A stretch of 64,000 nucleotides of DNA from positions 19,483 to 83,482 of the forward strand of contig CCNA01000026.1 in NCBI GenBank assembly GCA_000824805.1, given 5' to 3'. Within the stretch, counting starts at the first letter, position 1; each line of letters opens with the position of its first letter. This DNA is from Mesorhizobium sp. SOD10 (GTDB lineage Bacteria; Pseudomonadota; Alphaproteobacteria; Rhizobiales; Rhizobiaceae). Below, in pieces: positions 32,551 through 40,833 of this stretch. Below the pieces are notes generated by a model. It saw only the letters and a program-made list of their open reading frames with translations. It searched no databases and was not told the DNA's origin. The translations under genes and the position numbers were made by a program.

Positions 32551-33552
32551 CTACTGCCGCCGCGCCGCGCAGCTTTCCCGTTCAACCAGCACCGGCGCCA
32601 GCACCTCGCGCCTTGACGGTGCCGCCGGTTCGCCCAGCCTCTCGAGCAGCAGGCTCACGGCCCGCGTGCCGATCTTTTCCACCGGCTGCGCGATCGTCGT
32701 CAGCGGCGGCCAGGTGGTAACGGCATAGGGGATGTCGTCGAAGCCGACCATCGAGATGTCGTCGGGAACCCGCAACCCGCGCGAGCGCAGCGCGGTGACG
32801 GCGCCCATCGCCATCAGGTCGTTGCAGGCGAACACCGCAGTGATTTCAGGCGCCTGCTCAATCAGCTGCTCCATCGCGAGGCGACCGCCGGCGAAATGGT
32901 AGTCGGAATCGACGATCGACGAGGACGGCAGCTCGAGGCCTGCCTCTTTGAGCGCGCGCGCGAAGCCGCGCAGGCGGGCGGGACTGGAGCTCGAATCGCG
33001 CGGGCCGCCGATGACGCCTACTTTCTGGTGGCCGAGACCGGCCAGGTATTTGCCGGCGAGATAGCCGCCATGCTCGTGGTCGACCAGCACCGAATCGACG
33101 TTGACCGACTGGATCTCGCGGTCGAGCAGCACCGCGGGCACGCTGGGCAGGAGGCGGGCGAACACGCGCGCATGGTCGGACGAGCCGGCGAAGATCAGCC
33201 CGTCGATCTGTTTGGCCATCAGCACCGAGAGATAGCGCTCTTCCTTCTCGGCATTGCCGTCGGAGTTGCACAGGATCACCGTATAGCCGGAAACGAAGCC
33301 GGCATCCTCGATCTGCCGCGCGACGCTGGCGAAGAAAGGATTGGAATTGTCAGGCAGAAGCAGGCCGATGGTCTTGGTCTCGCCGCGCCTGAGGCTTCGC
33401 GCCACCGAGTTCGGGCTGTAGCGCAGCGCAGCGATCGCGGCGCGCACGCGCTCGGCGGTTTCCGGCTCGACATGGCGCGTGCGGTTCATAACATGCGAGA
33501 CGGTGGCGACGGACACCCCCGCTTGGCGCGCGACATCGGCAATGGTCGTCAT
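32551..33552 (-). CDS. LacI family repressor
   Basis: A 333-residue LacI/PurR-type repressor. The DNA-binding helix-turn-helix is TIADVARQAGVSVATVSHVM (residues 3-22) with the hinge helix NSVARSLRRG. The sugar-binding domain has the ribose-type IGLLLPDNSNPFFASVARQI and FACNDLMAMGAVTALRSRGL segments. It is the last gene of the ribose-class ABC transporter operon, 22 bases after the permease gene. The likely operator is the 26-bp palindrome at 37195. Confidence 0.94.
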   Translation of the reverse strand: MTTIADVARQAGVSVATVSHVMNRTRHVEPETAERVRAAIAALRYSPNSVARSLRRGETKTIGLLLPDNSNPFFASVARQIEDAGFVSGYTVILCNSDGNAEKEERYLSVLMAKQIDGLIFAGSSDHARVFARLLPSVPAVLLDREIQSVNVDSVLVDHEHGGYLAGKYLAGLGHQKVGVIGGPRDSSSSPARLRGFARALKEAGLELPSSSIVDSDYHFAGGRLAMEQLIEQAPEITAVFACNDLMAMGAVTALRSRGLRVPDDISMVGFDDIPYAVTTWPPLTTIAQPVEKIGTRAVSLLLERLGEPAAPSRREVLAPVLVERESCAARRQ

Positions 33553-33574
33553 GGCCCTGGTTCCCCGAGGTCTC

Positions 33575-34582
33575 CTACCGAATCTTCCGCAGCAGCCTCT
33601 CCCGATACGCGTCTAGGATGACCGCGAGCACGATGACAAGGCCGATCACGATAGGTTTGAAATTGTCGCCGACCCCGAGCAGCTGCAATCCGGTGCTCAA
33701 GACCTGCAGGATGCAGGCGCCGACCAGCGTGCCGATGATCGAGCCCTTGCCACCGCTGAGGCTGGTTCCGCCGATGATGACGGCGGCGATCGCATTGAGC
33801 TCGTAGCCGACGCCGGCGATCGGGCTGCCGATGTTGAGGCGCAGAAGATAGACCATGGCCGCGATGCCAGCGGTAAGCCCGCTGATGGTGAAGGCGGCGA
33901 CCTTGTAGAAATCTGGATTGTGGCCCGACAGCCGCACCGCCTCGTCATTGGTGCCGACGGCGAAGATCATGCGGCCGAAGACGGTGAAGCGCAGCACGAA
34001 CCAGCCGGCCGCGATCACCAGCACGGCGATCAGGAAGATCGAGGGCAGGAAGCCGCCGATGATGAGATTGCCGAAATCGACGAAACTCTGAGGCAGGCCG
34101 GTGATGGTCGAATTGTCGCTGACGACGCGGGCCGCGCCCGCCGCCATGTTGAGCATACCGAGCGTGACGATGAAGGACGGGATCTTCCAGCGCGTCGAGA
34201 TCCAGCCGTTGAGGAAGCCGCACATCGCGCCCGTCGCCATGCAGGCGAGCAACGCCAGCGAGATCGCGACCGCCGGCGACAGGCTCTCGTTTATCATCAC
34301 GGTGGCGCCGACCACGGTGCAGAGCGCCAGCACCGAGCCGACCGAAAGGTCGATGCCGCCGGTCAGGATGACGAAGGTCATGCCGGCCGCCAGCACGGTG
34401 TTGATGGCGATCTGCACGAAGATCTTCAGCGCGTTGCCGGACGTGGCGAAATAGGGCGCGGTGGCCGAGAAGAACAAGGTGATCAGCACCAGCGCCAAGA
34501 GCACGCCGGCGTCGCGCACCAGGAAGCGCAGGAATTTTGCCCTTCCGGGTGAAACAGGCGCGGAAACGGTCGTCTCGCTCAT
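33575..34582 (-). CDS. Ribose-class ABC transporter permease
   Basis: A 335-residue permease of the RbsC family with about ten hydrophobic segments. The ILTGGIDLSVGSVLALCTVV motif and AAVIIGGTSLSGGKGSIIGT motif are family signatures. It moves a sugar across the inner membrane with the ATPase and the binding protein encoded upstream. The start at 34582 overlaps the ATPase stop (ATGA). The substrate is a pentose or related sugar, but which one cannot be told. Confidence 0.93.
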   Translation of the reverse strand: MSETTVSAPVSPGRAKFLRFLVRDAGVLLALVLITLFFSATAPYFATSGNALKIFVQIAINTVLAAGMTFVILTGGIDLSVGSVLALCTVVGATVMINESLSPAVAISLALLACMATGAMCGFLNGWISTRWKIPSFIVTLGMLNMAAGAARVVSDNSTITGLPQSFVDFGNLIIGGFLPSIFLIAVLVIAAGWFVLRFTVFGRMIFAVGTNDEAVRLSGHNPDFYKVAAFTISGLTAGIAAMVYLLRLNIGSPIAGVGYELNAIAAVIIGGTSLSGGKGSIIGTLVGACILQVLSTGLQLLGVGDNFKPIVIGLVIVLAVILDAYRERLLRKIR

Positions 34583-36078
34583 GGTCGCACATACTCCTGA
34601 TAGGCGAGCGACAGGATGCGCTCCTGGTCGAATTCGGATCGCGGCACCTCGCCGACGATCCGGTTCTTGGAAAAGACGATGATGCGGTGGCACATGCCCA
34701 TCAATTCAGGCAGGTCGGATGACACCATGATGATGCCCTTCTGCTGCGCCGCCAGCATCCACAAAAGCTGATAGATCTCGCGCCGCGCGCCGATATCGAC
34801 GCCGCGCGTCGGCTCGTCGAGGATCAGCGTCGAGGTGCCGCGGAACAGCCATTTCGCCAGCACCACCTTCTGCTGGTTGCCGCCGGAAAGGTTGCGCACC
34901 GCCTGCTCGATCGAGCTTGCCTTGACGCGCAGCTGGCCGACGAGGTCGTTGGCCGCGGCTGCCTCCGCGCGGCGGTTGAGCAGCCCATTGCGCGAGACTT
35001 TGCCGAGATCGGTGATGGTGATGTTCCTGTCGACGGCCATGTCGAGCAGCAGGCCCTGGCCCTTGCGGTCCTCGGTGAGCAGGCTCAAGCCATGCCGCAC
35101 CGCATCCTTGGGCGCGGCGATCGCCACCGGCTTGCCGCCGATCTCGACGACGCCGTCGAGTTTCGGATCGGCGCCGAACAGCGCCCGCATCGCTTCGGTG
35201 CGGCCGCTGCCGACGAGCCCGGCGACGCCGAGGATCTCGCCATGGCGCACGGCGAAGGAAATCTCCGGAGTGGAAGCGTCGCGCTTCAGATTGGCGACGC
35301 GGAGCGCGACCTTGCCCGGCACGACCCTGGCGTCGAAGCCGTATTCGTCGGCAATGTCGCGGCCGATCATCATGCGCACCAGATCGGGCACGCCGAGGCC
35401 TTCGAGATCGCGCGTCGCGACCAGCCTGCCGTTGCGCAGCACCGTCACCCGGTTGCCGATCTCGAATACCTCATGCAGCCGGTGCGAGATATAGATGATG
35501 GTGACACCCCGGGCCTTCAGCCGCTTGATGATGGAAAACAGCCGCTCGATCTCGGGCGGCGTCAGCGTCGCCGTCGGCTCGTCCAGCACCAGGAGCTTCG
35601 AATCGTAGCTCAGCGCCTTGGCGATCTCGACCAGTTGCATCTGCGCGACGCCGAGCGCCTCGACGCGCGTGCGCGGATCGATGTCGAGACCGACTTCCTG
35701 GAGCAGGGCCACGGCGCGGCTGTTGAGCGCCTTGCGGTCGACGATGCCGAAGGCGCGGCGCGGCAGGCTTTCCAGCATCAGATTCTCGGCGATGCTGAGA
35801 TAGGGCAGAAGGTTCAGTTCCTGGTGCACGATGCGAATGCCGCTCTGCTGCGCGTCGTGCGGGGTCTTCGGCTGGTAGGGCTGGCCGTTGAAGGCGATCG
35901 TGCCCGAGTCTGGCTGGTAGATGCCGGCCAGGAGCTTGATCAGCGTCGACTTGCCGGCGCCGTTCTCGCCCAGGATGATGTGGGTCTCGCCGCGCGCGAT
36001 TCCCAGCGACACGTCGCTCAGGGCGACGGCGCCGGGAAAGATCTTTCCAACCCCTTCAAGGGAGAGAATCGCATCCAT
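34579..36078 (-). CDS. Ribose-class ABC transporter ATP-binding protein
   Basis: A 499-residue duplicated ATPase of the RbsA/XylG/MglA type. Walker A of the first half is ILGENGAGKSTLIKLL; its signature is VAQMQLVEIAKAL and Walker B is LLVLDEPTATL. The second half is typically degenerate at Walker A (GLVGSGRTEAMRALFG) and has the signature NLSGGNQQKVVLAKWL and the LILDEPTRGVDIGA motif. Start 36078 (MDAILSL) is preferred, but 36105 (MSDLGCC) is possible; neither has a strong ribosome site. Confidence 0.93.
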   Translation of the reverse strand: MDAILSLEGVGKIFPGAVALSDVSLGIARGETHIILGENGAGKSTLIKLLAGIYQPDSGTIAFNGQPYQPKTPHDAQQSGIRIVHQELNLLPYLSIAENLMLESLPRRAFGIVDRKALNSRAVALLQEVGLDIDPRTRVEALGVAQMQLVEIAKALSYDSKLLVLDEPTATLTPPEIERLFSIIKRLKARGVTIIYISHRLHEVFEIGNRVTVLRNGRLVATRDLEGLGVPDLVRMMIGRDIADEYGFDARVVPGKVALRVANLKRDASTPEISFAVRHGEILGVAGLVGSGRTEAMRALFGADPKLDGVVEIGGKPVAIAAPKDAVRHGLSLLTEDRKGQGLLLDMAVDRNITITDLGKVSRNGLLNRRAEAAAANDLVGQLRVKASSIEQAVRNLSGGNQQKVVLAKWLFRGTSTLILDEPTRGVDIGARREIYQLLWMLAAQQKGIIMVSSDLPELMGMCHRIIVFSKNRIVGEVPRSEFDQERILSLAYQEYVRP

Positions 36079-36205
36079 GGGCAGGCAGCACCCTAAATCG
36101 CTCATGTCCGCGGCGATAGCGGCGCTCCGTCACCGCCGCCGGACCTACCGGCGGCGGTGATGAGACAAGCGCAACGCCGGAGGGAGTGCCGGCGGCTCCC
36201 TCGCC

Positions 36206-37171
36206 TCATGCGGTGATCAGCTTGATGTCGGTCTTGACCCAGCCGGAGAACTTCTCGCCGGCAAGCTCGCGCAGGCCGTAGTCGATGCCCATGGCCGCCA
36301 TCTGCGCGCCATATTGCTCGACGGTGGCAAGCATCTTGCCGCTCTTCAGGAGCGGGCCGACGGCCGGGATGTTGTCGAAGCCGACGACCTTGATCTGACC
36401 CGATTTGCCGGCCGCGTCGATCGCCTTGACGACGCCGAGCGCCATCGAATCGTTCGCCGCCATCACGCCCTGGATATCCGGATGCTGGGTGAGGAAGTTG
36501 GTCATCAGCGTGTTGGCTTCCTCGGTCTCCCAATGCGCGGTCTTGGAATCGAGCAGGTCGAGGCCGTACTCCTTCACCGAATCGTCGAAGCCGAGCTTGC
36601 GCTGCTTGGCGTTGTCGGCTTCCGGATTGCCTTCGAGGATGACGACCTTGCCGCCCTTGCCCAGCGCTTTGCCCAGCGCATCGCCGGCGAGCTTGGCGCC
36701 CGCGCGGTTGTCCGGGCCGAAGAAGGCGAGGTCGATGCCCGCTTTCTTCTTGGCGTCCTCGTCGAGCGCCACGTCAATGTTGATGACCTTGATGCCGGCC
36801 TTCAGCGCCTTGGCGATCGGCGTGACCATGGCCTTCGAATCGGCCGGCGCCACGACGATGATATTGTAGTTCTGGGTGATGAAGTTCTCGATGGCGTCGA
36901 CCTGGGCGGCGAAGTCGCGCTCGTCTTTCATGCCGACGGCGGCGAAATCGAACTTGTCCTTGTTCTTGGCCGCATACTCCTCCGCCCCGGCCTGCATCTG
37001 CTTGAAGAACTCGTTGGCCAGCGACTTCATCACCAGGCCGACCTTAGGCTTGTCGGCGGCAAAAGCCGGTCCAAGTGGCAGCGCCAGCGCGCCGGCGGCC
37101 AGCACGCTGGTCTTCAGAAACTGACGGCGCGAGAACGGGCCAAGCCCGTGCGTGTTCGGAATCTTGCTCAT
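36206..37171 (-). CDS. Ribose-class ABC transporter substrate-binding protein
   Basis: A 321-residue periplasmic binding protein (type 1 fold, RbsB-like). The N terminus has a twin-arginine-like signal (SRRQFLKTSVLAAGALALPL, then AFAAD). The mature protein opens KPKVGLVMKSLANEFFKQMQ, with VVAPADSKAMVTPIAKALKA and ANDSMALGVVKAIDAAGKSG further on. It is the first gene of the four-gene sugar operon, and the ATPase gene follows after 127 bases. The promoter and operator lie at 37195-37254. Confidence 0.93.
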   Translation of the reverse strand: MSKIPNTHGLGPFSRRQFLKTSVLAAGALALPLGPAFAADKPKVGLVMKSLANEFFKQMQAGAEEYAAKNKDKFDFAAVGMKDERDFAAQVDAIENFITQNYNIIVVAPADSKAMVTPIAKALKAGIKVINIDVALDEDAKKKAGIDLAFFGPDNRAGAKLAGDALGKALGKGGKVVILEGNPEADNAKQRKLGFDDSVKEYGLDLLDSKTAHWETEEANTLMTNFLTQHPDIQGVMAANDSMALGVVKAIDAAGKSGQIKVVGFDNIPAVGPLLKSGKMLATVEQYGAQMAAMGIDYGLRELAGEKFSGWVKTDIKLITA

Positions 37172-37194
37172 TAGTCTCCTCCACTTGATTGAGC

Positions 37195-37254
37195 CGTAAT
37201 CGGTTACGTAACCGATTACGCTGGAGAGTAGAGCGCGGATTTGAAGAGTGTCAA
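37195..37254 (-). promoter_or_regulatory. Sugar operon promoter and LacI-type operator
   Basis: A perfect 26-bp palindrome at 37195-37220 (half-site CGTAATCGGTTAC) lies 23 bases before the substrate-binding gene. On the minus strand TTGACA (37249-37254) and TACTCT (37225-37230) are spaced by 18 bases, placing the start of transcription within the palindrome. The repressor of the same operon (32551-33552) is the obvious ligand-controlled binder. Confidence 0.82.
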
Positions 37255-37317
37255 TATCAGGACGCGAGCTGCCGAGGGCGCCATTTGAAGTTGCGGCCTA
37301 CACGTTTGCCTGAGAAG

Positions 37318-37503
37318 CTGGCGCTGCCCCTCATTGCCCTGCCGGGCATTTCTCCCCGTATAGTGACGGGGAGAAAGACGCCGTCGCCGTCGATTTCGCT
37401 ATTCGCCGAGGTGCAAAGAGAAGTGTCGGCGTTGCGACTAGCCCCTTCTCCCCGTTCAACGGGGAGAAGATGCCGGCAGGCAGATGAGGGGCAGCGCCAG
37501 CGT
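37318..37503. repeat. Dispersed repeat, family D, inverted pair
   Basis: Two family D units face each other: 37318-37376 (minus-sense, opening CTGGCGCTGCCCCTCATTGC) and 37442-37503 (plus-sense, ending GATGAGGGGCAGCGCCAG). Each has its own CTCCCCGT..ACGGGGAG hairpin and the outer arms pair over about 30 bases, so the whole 186-base block could form a branched hairpin. It fills most of the 413-base gap between the sugar operon and the flavin gene. No gene is seen there. Confidence 0.75.
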
Positions 37504-37584
37504 CGGCAATTGACGCTCCGAGCCCATGGACCGTGTGATGTCAGGCGATTGCCCTATGGGCGGATTTATCGCCGAAACCGCCAA

Positions 37585-38604
37585 TCACCGCCACCCCAGC
37601 GCCGGCGCGACGTGCCTCAGGATCGACTCGATGACATGGGCGTTGTAGTCGACGCCCAACTGATTAGGCACGGTGAGCAGCAGCGTGTCGGCCTCGGCGA
37701 TCGCCTCGTCCTGCCTGAGCTGTTCCACCAGCTTGTCCGGCTCGGCGGCATAGGTGCGGCCGAACACGGCGCGCTTTTCCGGCTCGATATAGCCAAAGTG
37801 GTCCTCGCCCTCGCTGCCGCCGAAATAGGCGCGGTCCATGTCGTTGACGAGGGCAAAGATGCTGCGGCTGACGGAGACGCGCGGCTCCCTTGTGTGGCCG
37901 GCTTCCTTCCAGGCGGCGCGGTAGGCTCTTATCTGCTTGGCTTGCTGGACATGCAGCGGCTCGCCGGTCTCGTCGAATTTCAGCGTCGAGCTTTGCAGAT
38001 TCATGCCGAGCTTGGCCGCCCAGACCGCGGTGGCGTCGGTGGCCGCGCCCCACCAGATGCGCTCGCGCAAGCCCGCCGAGAAGGGTTCCAGCCTGAGCAG
38101 GCCGGGCGGATTGGGGAACATCGGCCGCGGATTAGGCTGGGCAAAGCCTTCGCCGCGCAGCAGGTCGAGGAAGATCTCCGAGTGCCGGCGCGCCATGTCG
38201 GCGTCGGTCTTGCCCTCTTCCGGCACATAGCCGAAATAGCGCCAGCCATCGATCACCTGCTCGGGCGAGCCGCGGCTGATGCCGAGCTGCAGACGCCCGC
38301 CGGCGATCAGGTCGGCAGCACCAGCATCCTCGGCCATGTAAAGCGGGTTCTCGTAGCGCATGTCGATGACGGCGGTGCCGAGCTCGATACGCCGAGTCTT
38401 GGCGCCCGCCGCGGCAAGCAGCGGGAAGGGCGAGGCGAGCTGCCGGGCAAAATGATGGACGCGGTAATAGGCGCCGTCGGCGCCGAGTTCCTCGGCCGCG
38501 ACCGCGAGGTCGATCGACTGCAAGAGCGCATCGGCGCCCGAGCGCGTGCCCGATTGCGGCGAGGGCGACCAATGCCCGAACGACAGAAATCCGATCTTCT
38601 TCAT
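37585..38604 (-). CDS. LLM-class flavin-dependent oxidoreductase
   Basis: A 339-residue luciferase-like monooxygenase-fold protein. It opens KKIGFLSFGHWSP, continues with DGAYYRVHHFARQLASPFPLL and has LIAGGRLQLGISRGSPEQVI, the usual FMN-site region. The group uses FMNH2 or F420; in rhizobia FMN is expected. The substrate is unknown. The start at 38604 begins the barrel; the longer frame is not family-like. It is divergent from the RpiR gene. Confidence 0.86.
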   Translation of the reverse strand: MKKIGFLSFGHWSPSPQSGTRSGADALLQSIDLAVAAEELGADGAYYRVHHFARQLASPFPLLAAAGAKTRRIELGTAVIDMRYENPLYMAEDAGAADLIAGGRLQLGISRGSPEQVIDGWRYFGYVPEEGKTDADMARRHSEIFLDLLRGEGFAQPNPRPMFPNPPGLLRLEPFSAGLRERIWWGAATDATAVWAAKLGMNLQSSTLKFDETGEPLHVQQAKQIRAYRAAWKEAGHTREPRVSVSRSIFALVNDMDRAYFGGSEGEDHFGYIEPEKRAVFGRTYAAEPDKLVEQLRQDEAIAEADTLLLTVPNQLGVDYNAHVIESILRHVAPALGWR

Positions 38605-38825
38605 GGCTCCATTCCTGCTGCAGCGGCCCATCGGCCGCTCGAACTCTTTGTAGCTCCAGCAGATAGCCAGGGCAGCGCCGCGATACAACGGACACCGAAC
38701 GGATACAGACCGTCAATCGCCACGGGCCTAGGCATCCTGGCCCTGTCACACGGGTGTAATGAACATTTCGGAATGTCGGCGCCGTAGCGATCGCTACGAA
38801 CCTTCCCGACGAATGGCCGGCCACC

Positions 38826-39728
38826 ATGACATCCGAAAATCCCGCCGACCGGCAAAGCGCCTTCGACGACCGCGTCGAGGCGGCGCTGGCAGCCCTGCCG
38901 CCGGCCGAACAGCGCATGGCGCGCTTCTTCGTCAGCCAGAAACAGGCGGTGCTGCTTGGATCGGCGGCCGAAATCGCCGCCCTTGCCGGCGCCAGCGACG
39001 CGACCGTGGTGCGCACCGCGCGCTCCCTCGGCTTCGACAGCCTGTCGGCGCTGCGCCAGGTGCTGCTCGCGGACCTGACCGGAACGGCCTCGCCCGGCAA
39101 GCGGCTGGCCCGCACCTTGCAGGAGACGGGCGGTGACAGTGCCTCGGCGCTGCGCCATGTCGTTGGCCTCCATGAAAGTGCGCTCGAGGCGCTGAAGCAG
39201 CCCGACATGGAAGCGGCCTTCGCCCACGCCGTCGACCTCCTGGCCGCCGCCCCCCGCCGGCACATTTTCGGCATCGGCCCGTCGGGCGCCATGGCCGAAT
39301 ACGCGGCCCTGCAATTCAACAGGATCGGCCTGCCGAGCCGCGCGCTCTCGGTTTCCGGCGTCGCGCTCGCCGACCGTCTGCTGTGGCTGCAAAGCGGTGA
39401 CGCCGTGCTGATGATGGCCTACGCGCCGCTTTACCGCGAGGTCGAGATCGTCCTCGACCAGGCCGGCCTGCATGAAGTGCCGGTGGTGCTGATCAGCGAC
39501 AATCTCGGGCCGCTCGTCTCCGACAGGATCGCGGCCACGCTGCCGGTTCCGCGCGGCAAGGCCGACCACCTCGCCACCCATGGCGGCACCATGGTGCTCA
39601 TCGAGGCAATGATCATCGCGCTCGCGGCAAAGGCCGGCGAGACCGCGTTCGACAGCCTGGACCGGCTGAGCAGCCTGCGCGGCGCGATCGACAAGGCATG
39701 GATAAAACGCGGGACGCGCAAGAAATAA
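38826..39728 (+). CDS. RpiR family regulator (HTH-SIS)
   Basis: A 300-residue regulator with an N-terminal RpiR helix-turn-helix (GSAAEIAALAGASDATVVRTARSLGFDSL, about residues 45-73) and a C-terminal SIS phosphosugar-binding domain (FGIGPSGAMAEYAALQFNRI about 150; VVLISDNLGPLVSDRI about 220). RpiR proteins sense phosphosugars or related compounds. It sits directly upstream of the ferric-type ABC operon in the same direction and is the probable regulator of it. Confidence 0.9.
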   Translation: MTSENPADRQSAFDDRVEAALAALPPAEQRMARFFVSQKQAVLLGSAAEIAALAGASDATVVRTARSLGFDSLSALRQVLLADLTGTASPGKRLARTLQETGGDSASALRHVVGLHESALEALKQPDMEAAFAHAVDLLAAAPRRHIFGIGPSGAMAEYAALQFNRIGLPSRALSVSGVALADRLLWLQSGDAVLMMAYAPLYREVEIVLDQAGLHEVPVVLISDNLGPLVSDRIAATLPVPRGKADHLATHGGTMVLIEAMIIALAAKAGETAFDSLDRLSSLRGAIDKAWIKRGTRKK

Positions 39729-39764
39729 TCGCCGCTGACATAAAAGCGTCAGCTGAAGGCCACT

Positions 39765-39784
39765 AGTATAGAATTGGCAATACT
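39765..39784 (+). promoter_or_regulatory. Possible operator upstream of the ABC operon
   Basis: AGTAT and ATACT form a short inverted repeat around a 10-base centre (39765-39784), 28 bases before the binding-protein start. A TATAGA -10-like box overlaps it. It is a modest candidate for the RpiR-type binding site. Confidence 0.35.
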
Positions 39785-39812
39785 CTGCCTTTCGAAACAA
39801 CAGGAGAGCGAT

Positions 39813-40817
39813 ATGAATATGAAGATAACGCTTGGACTTGCGTTGGGTTTGACGGCTCTGTCCATCGCCGCGCCGGTATGCGCCGCCGACCTGGTGCTCT
39901 ACGACGCGCTCGACTTCGCCGGTCCGGTCGCCAAGGCCTTCCAGGCCAAGACCGGGCTGACCGTCGACGTCGTCGAGCCCGGCAGCACCGGCGAGACGCT
40001 GGGCAAGATCGCCGCCGAGGGCAGCAACCCGCAATTCGATATTGTCTGGCTCGACGGCTCGGCCGTAATGGAGCGCATGGAGGCCGACCATGTGCTGCAG
40101 CCGGTGCCGGCCGAGGCCTATGACAAGATCGCCTGGACAGATCTCGGCAAGTCGCTGATCCCGCGGAGCCACGCCTTCCTGCCGACCGGCACCAGCACCA
40201 CCGCGATCGAGGTCAACACCAAGAAGGTCAAGGCCGACAAGATGCCGAAATCCTGGGCCGACCTTGAGGGCTTCGCCGGCAGCGTCGCCGCCAAGGACCC
40301 GAACCTTTCCGGCCCGGCCTATCAATGGCTGGCCGGCCTTTTCCAGACCAATGGCGTCGACGCCGGCAAGGAACTGCTCGCCAAGACGCTGACCAACAAG
40401 TCGCTCTCCGGCCTCTCCAGCGGCGGCAAGGTCAACAAGGCCGTGCTCACCGGCGACGCCGCGGTCGGCATCAACCAGGACAGTGCCATCTTCTCCAAGA
40501 TCGCCGCCGGCGAGCCAGTCGTCGCCGTCTATCCGAGCGAAGGCTCGGTCTCGCTGCCGCAGGGCCTCGGCATCAGCGCCAAGACGCAGCACATGGACGC
40601 CGCGCGCAAATTCATCGACTTCGTCACCAGCGCCGAGGGCCAGGCCGCGATGCAGAACGGCGACGACACCGATTTCTTCTTCATCCCGATCATCAAGGGC
40701 GTGAATCCCAAGCCCGGCCGCGAGACCAACATCGCCTACACCCATCTCGACGACGCGACCGCCTCGGCGCACGAGACGGAGTGGAAGCAGTGGTACAAGG
40801 AAAAATTCGTCCAGTGA
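39813..40817 (+). CDS. ABC transporter substrate-binding protein (ferric/AEP class)
   Basis: A 334-residue periplasmic binding protein with signal peptide (MNMKITLGLALGLTALSIAA, then PVCAAD). The mature opening LVLYDALDFAGPVAKAFQAK and the GINQDSAIFSKIAAGEPVVA region are those of the Fbp/2-aminoethylphosphonate/thiamine binding-protein class. It has a hinge-tyrosine-poor C terminus, so ferric binding is not proven. GGAGAG precedes the ATG. The ligand cannot be named; neighbours favour iron. Confidence 0.82.
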   Translation: MNMKITLGLALGLTALSIAAPVCAADLVLYDALDFAGPVAKAFQAKTGLTVDVVEPGSTGETLGKIAAEGSNPQFDIVWLDGSAVMERMEADHVLQPVPAEAYDKIAWTDLGKSLIPRSHAFLPTGTSTTAIEVNTKKVKADKMPKSWADLEGFAGSVAAKDPNLSGPAYQWLAGLFQTNGVDAGKELLAKTLTNKSLSGLSSGGKVNKAVLTGDAAVGINQDSAIFSKIAAGEPVVAVYPSEGSVSLPQGLGISAKTQHMDAARKFIDFVTSAEGQAAMQNGDDTDFFFIPIIKGVNPKPGRETNIAYTHLDDATASAHETEWKQWYKEKFVQ

Positions 40818-40833
40818 CCGTGCTCGCCAGGCA

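Noticed and set aside
39729..39812. A riboswitch upstream of the ferric-type ABC operon
   Set aside because: The leader is only about 80 bases and has no conserved riboswitch core that I recognise; only a short inverted repeat is visible.
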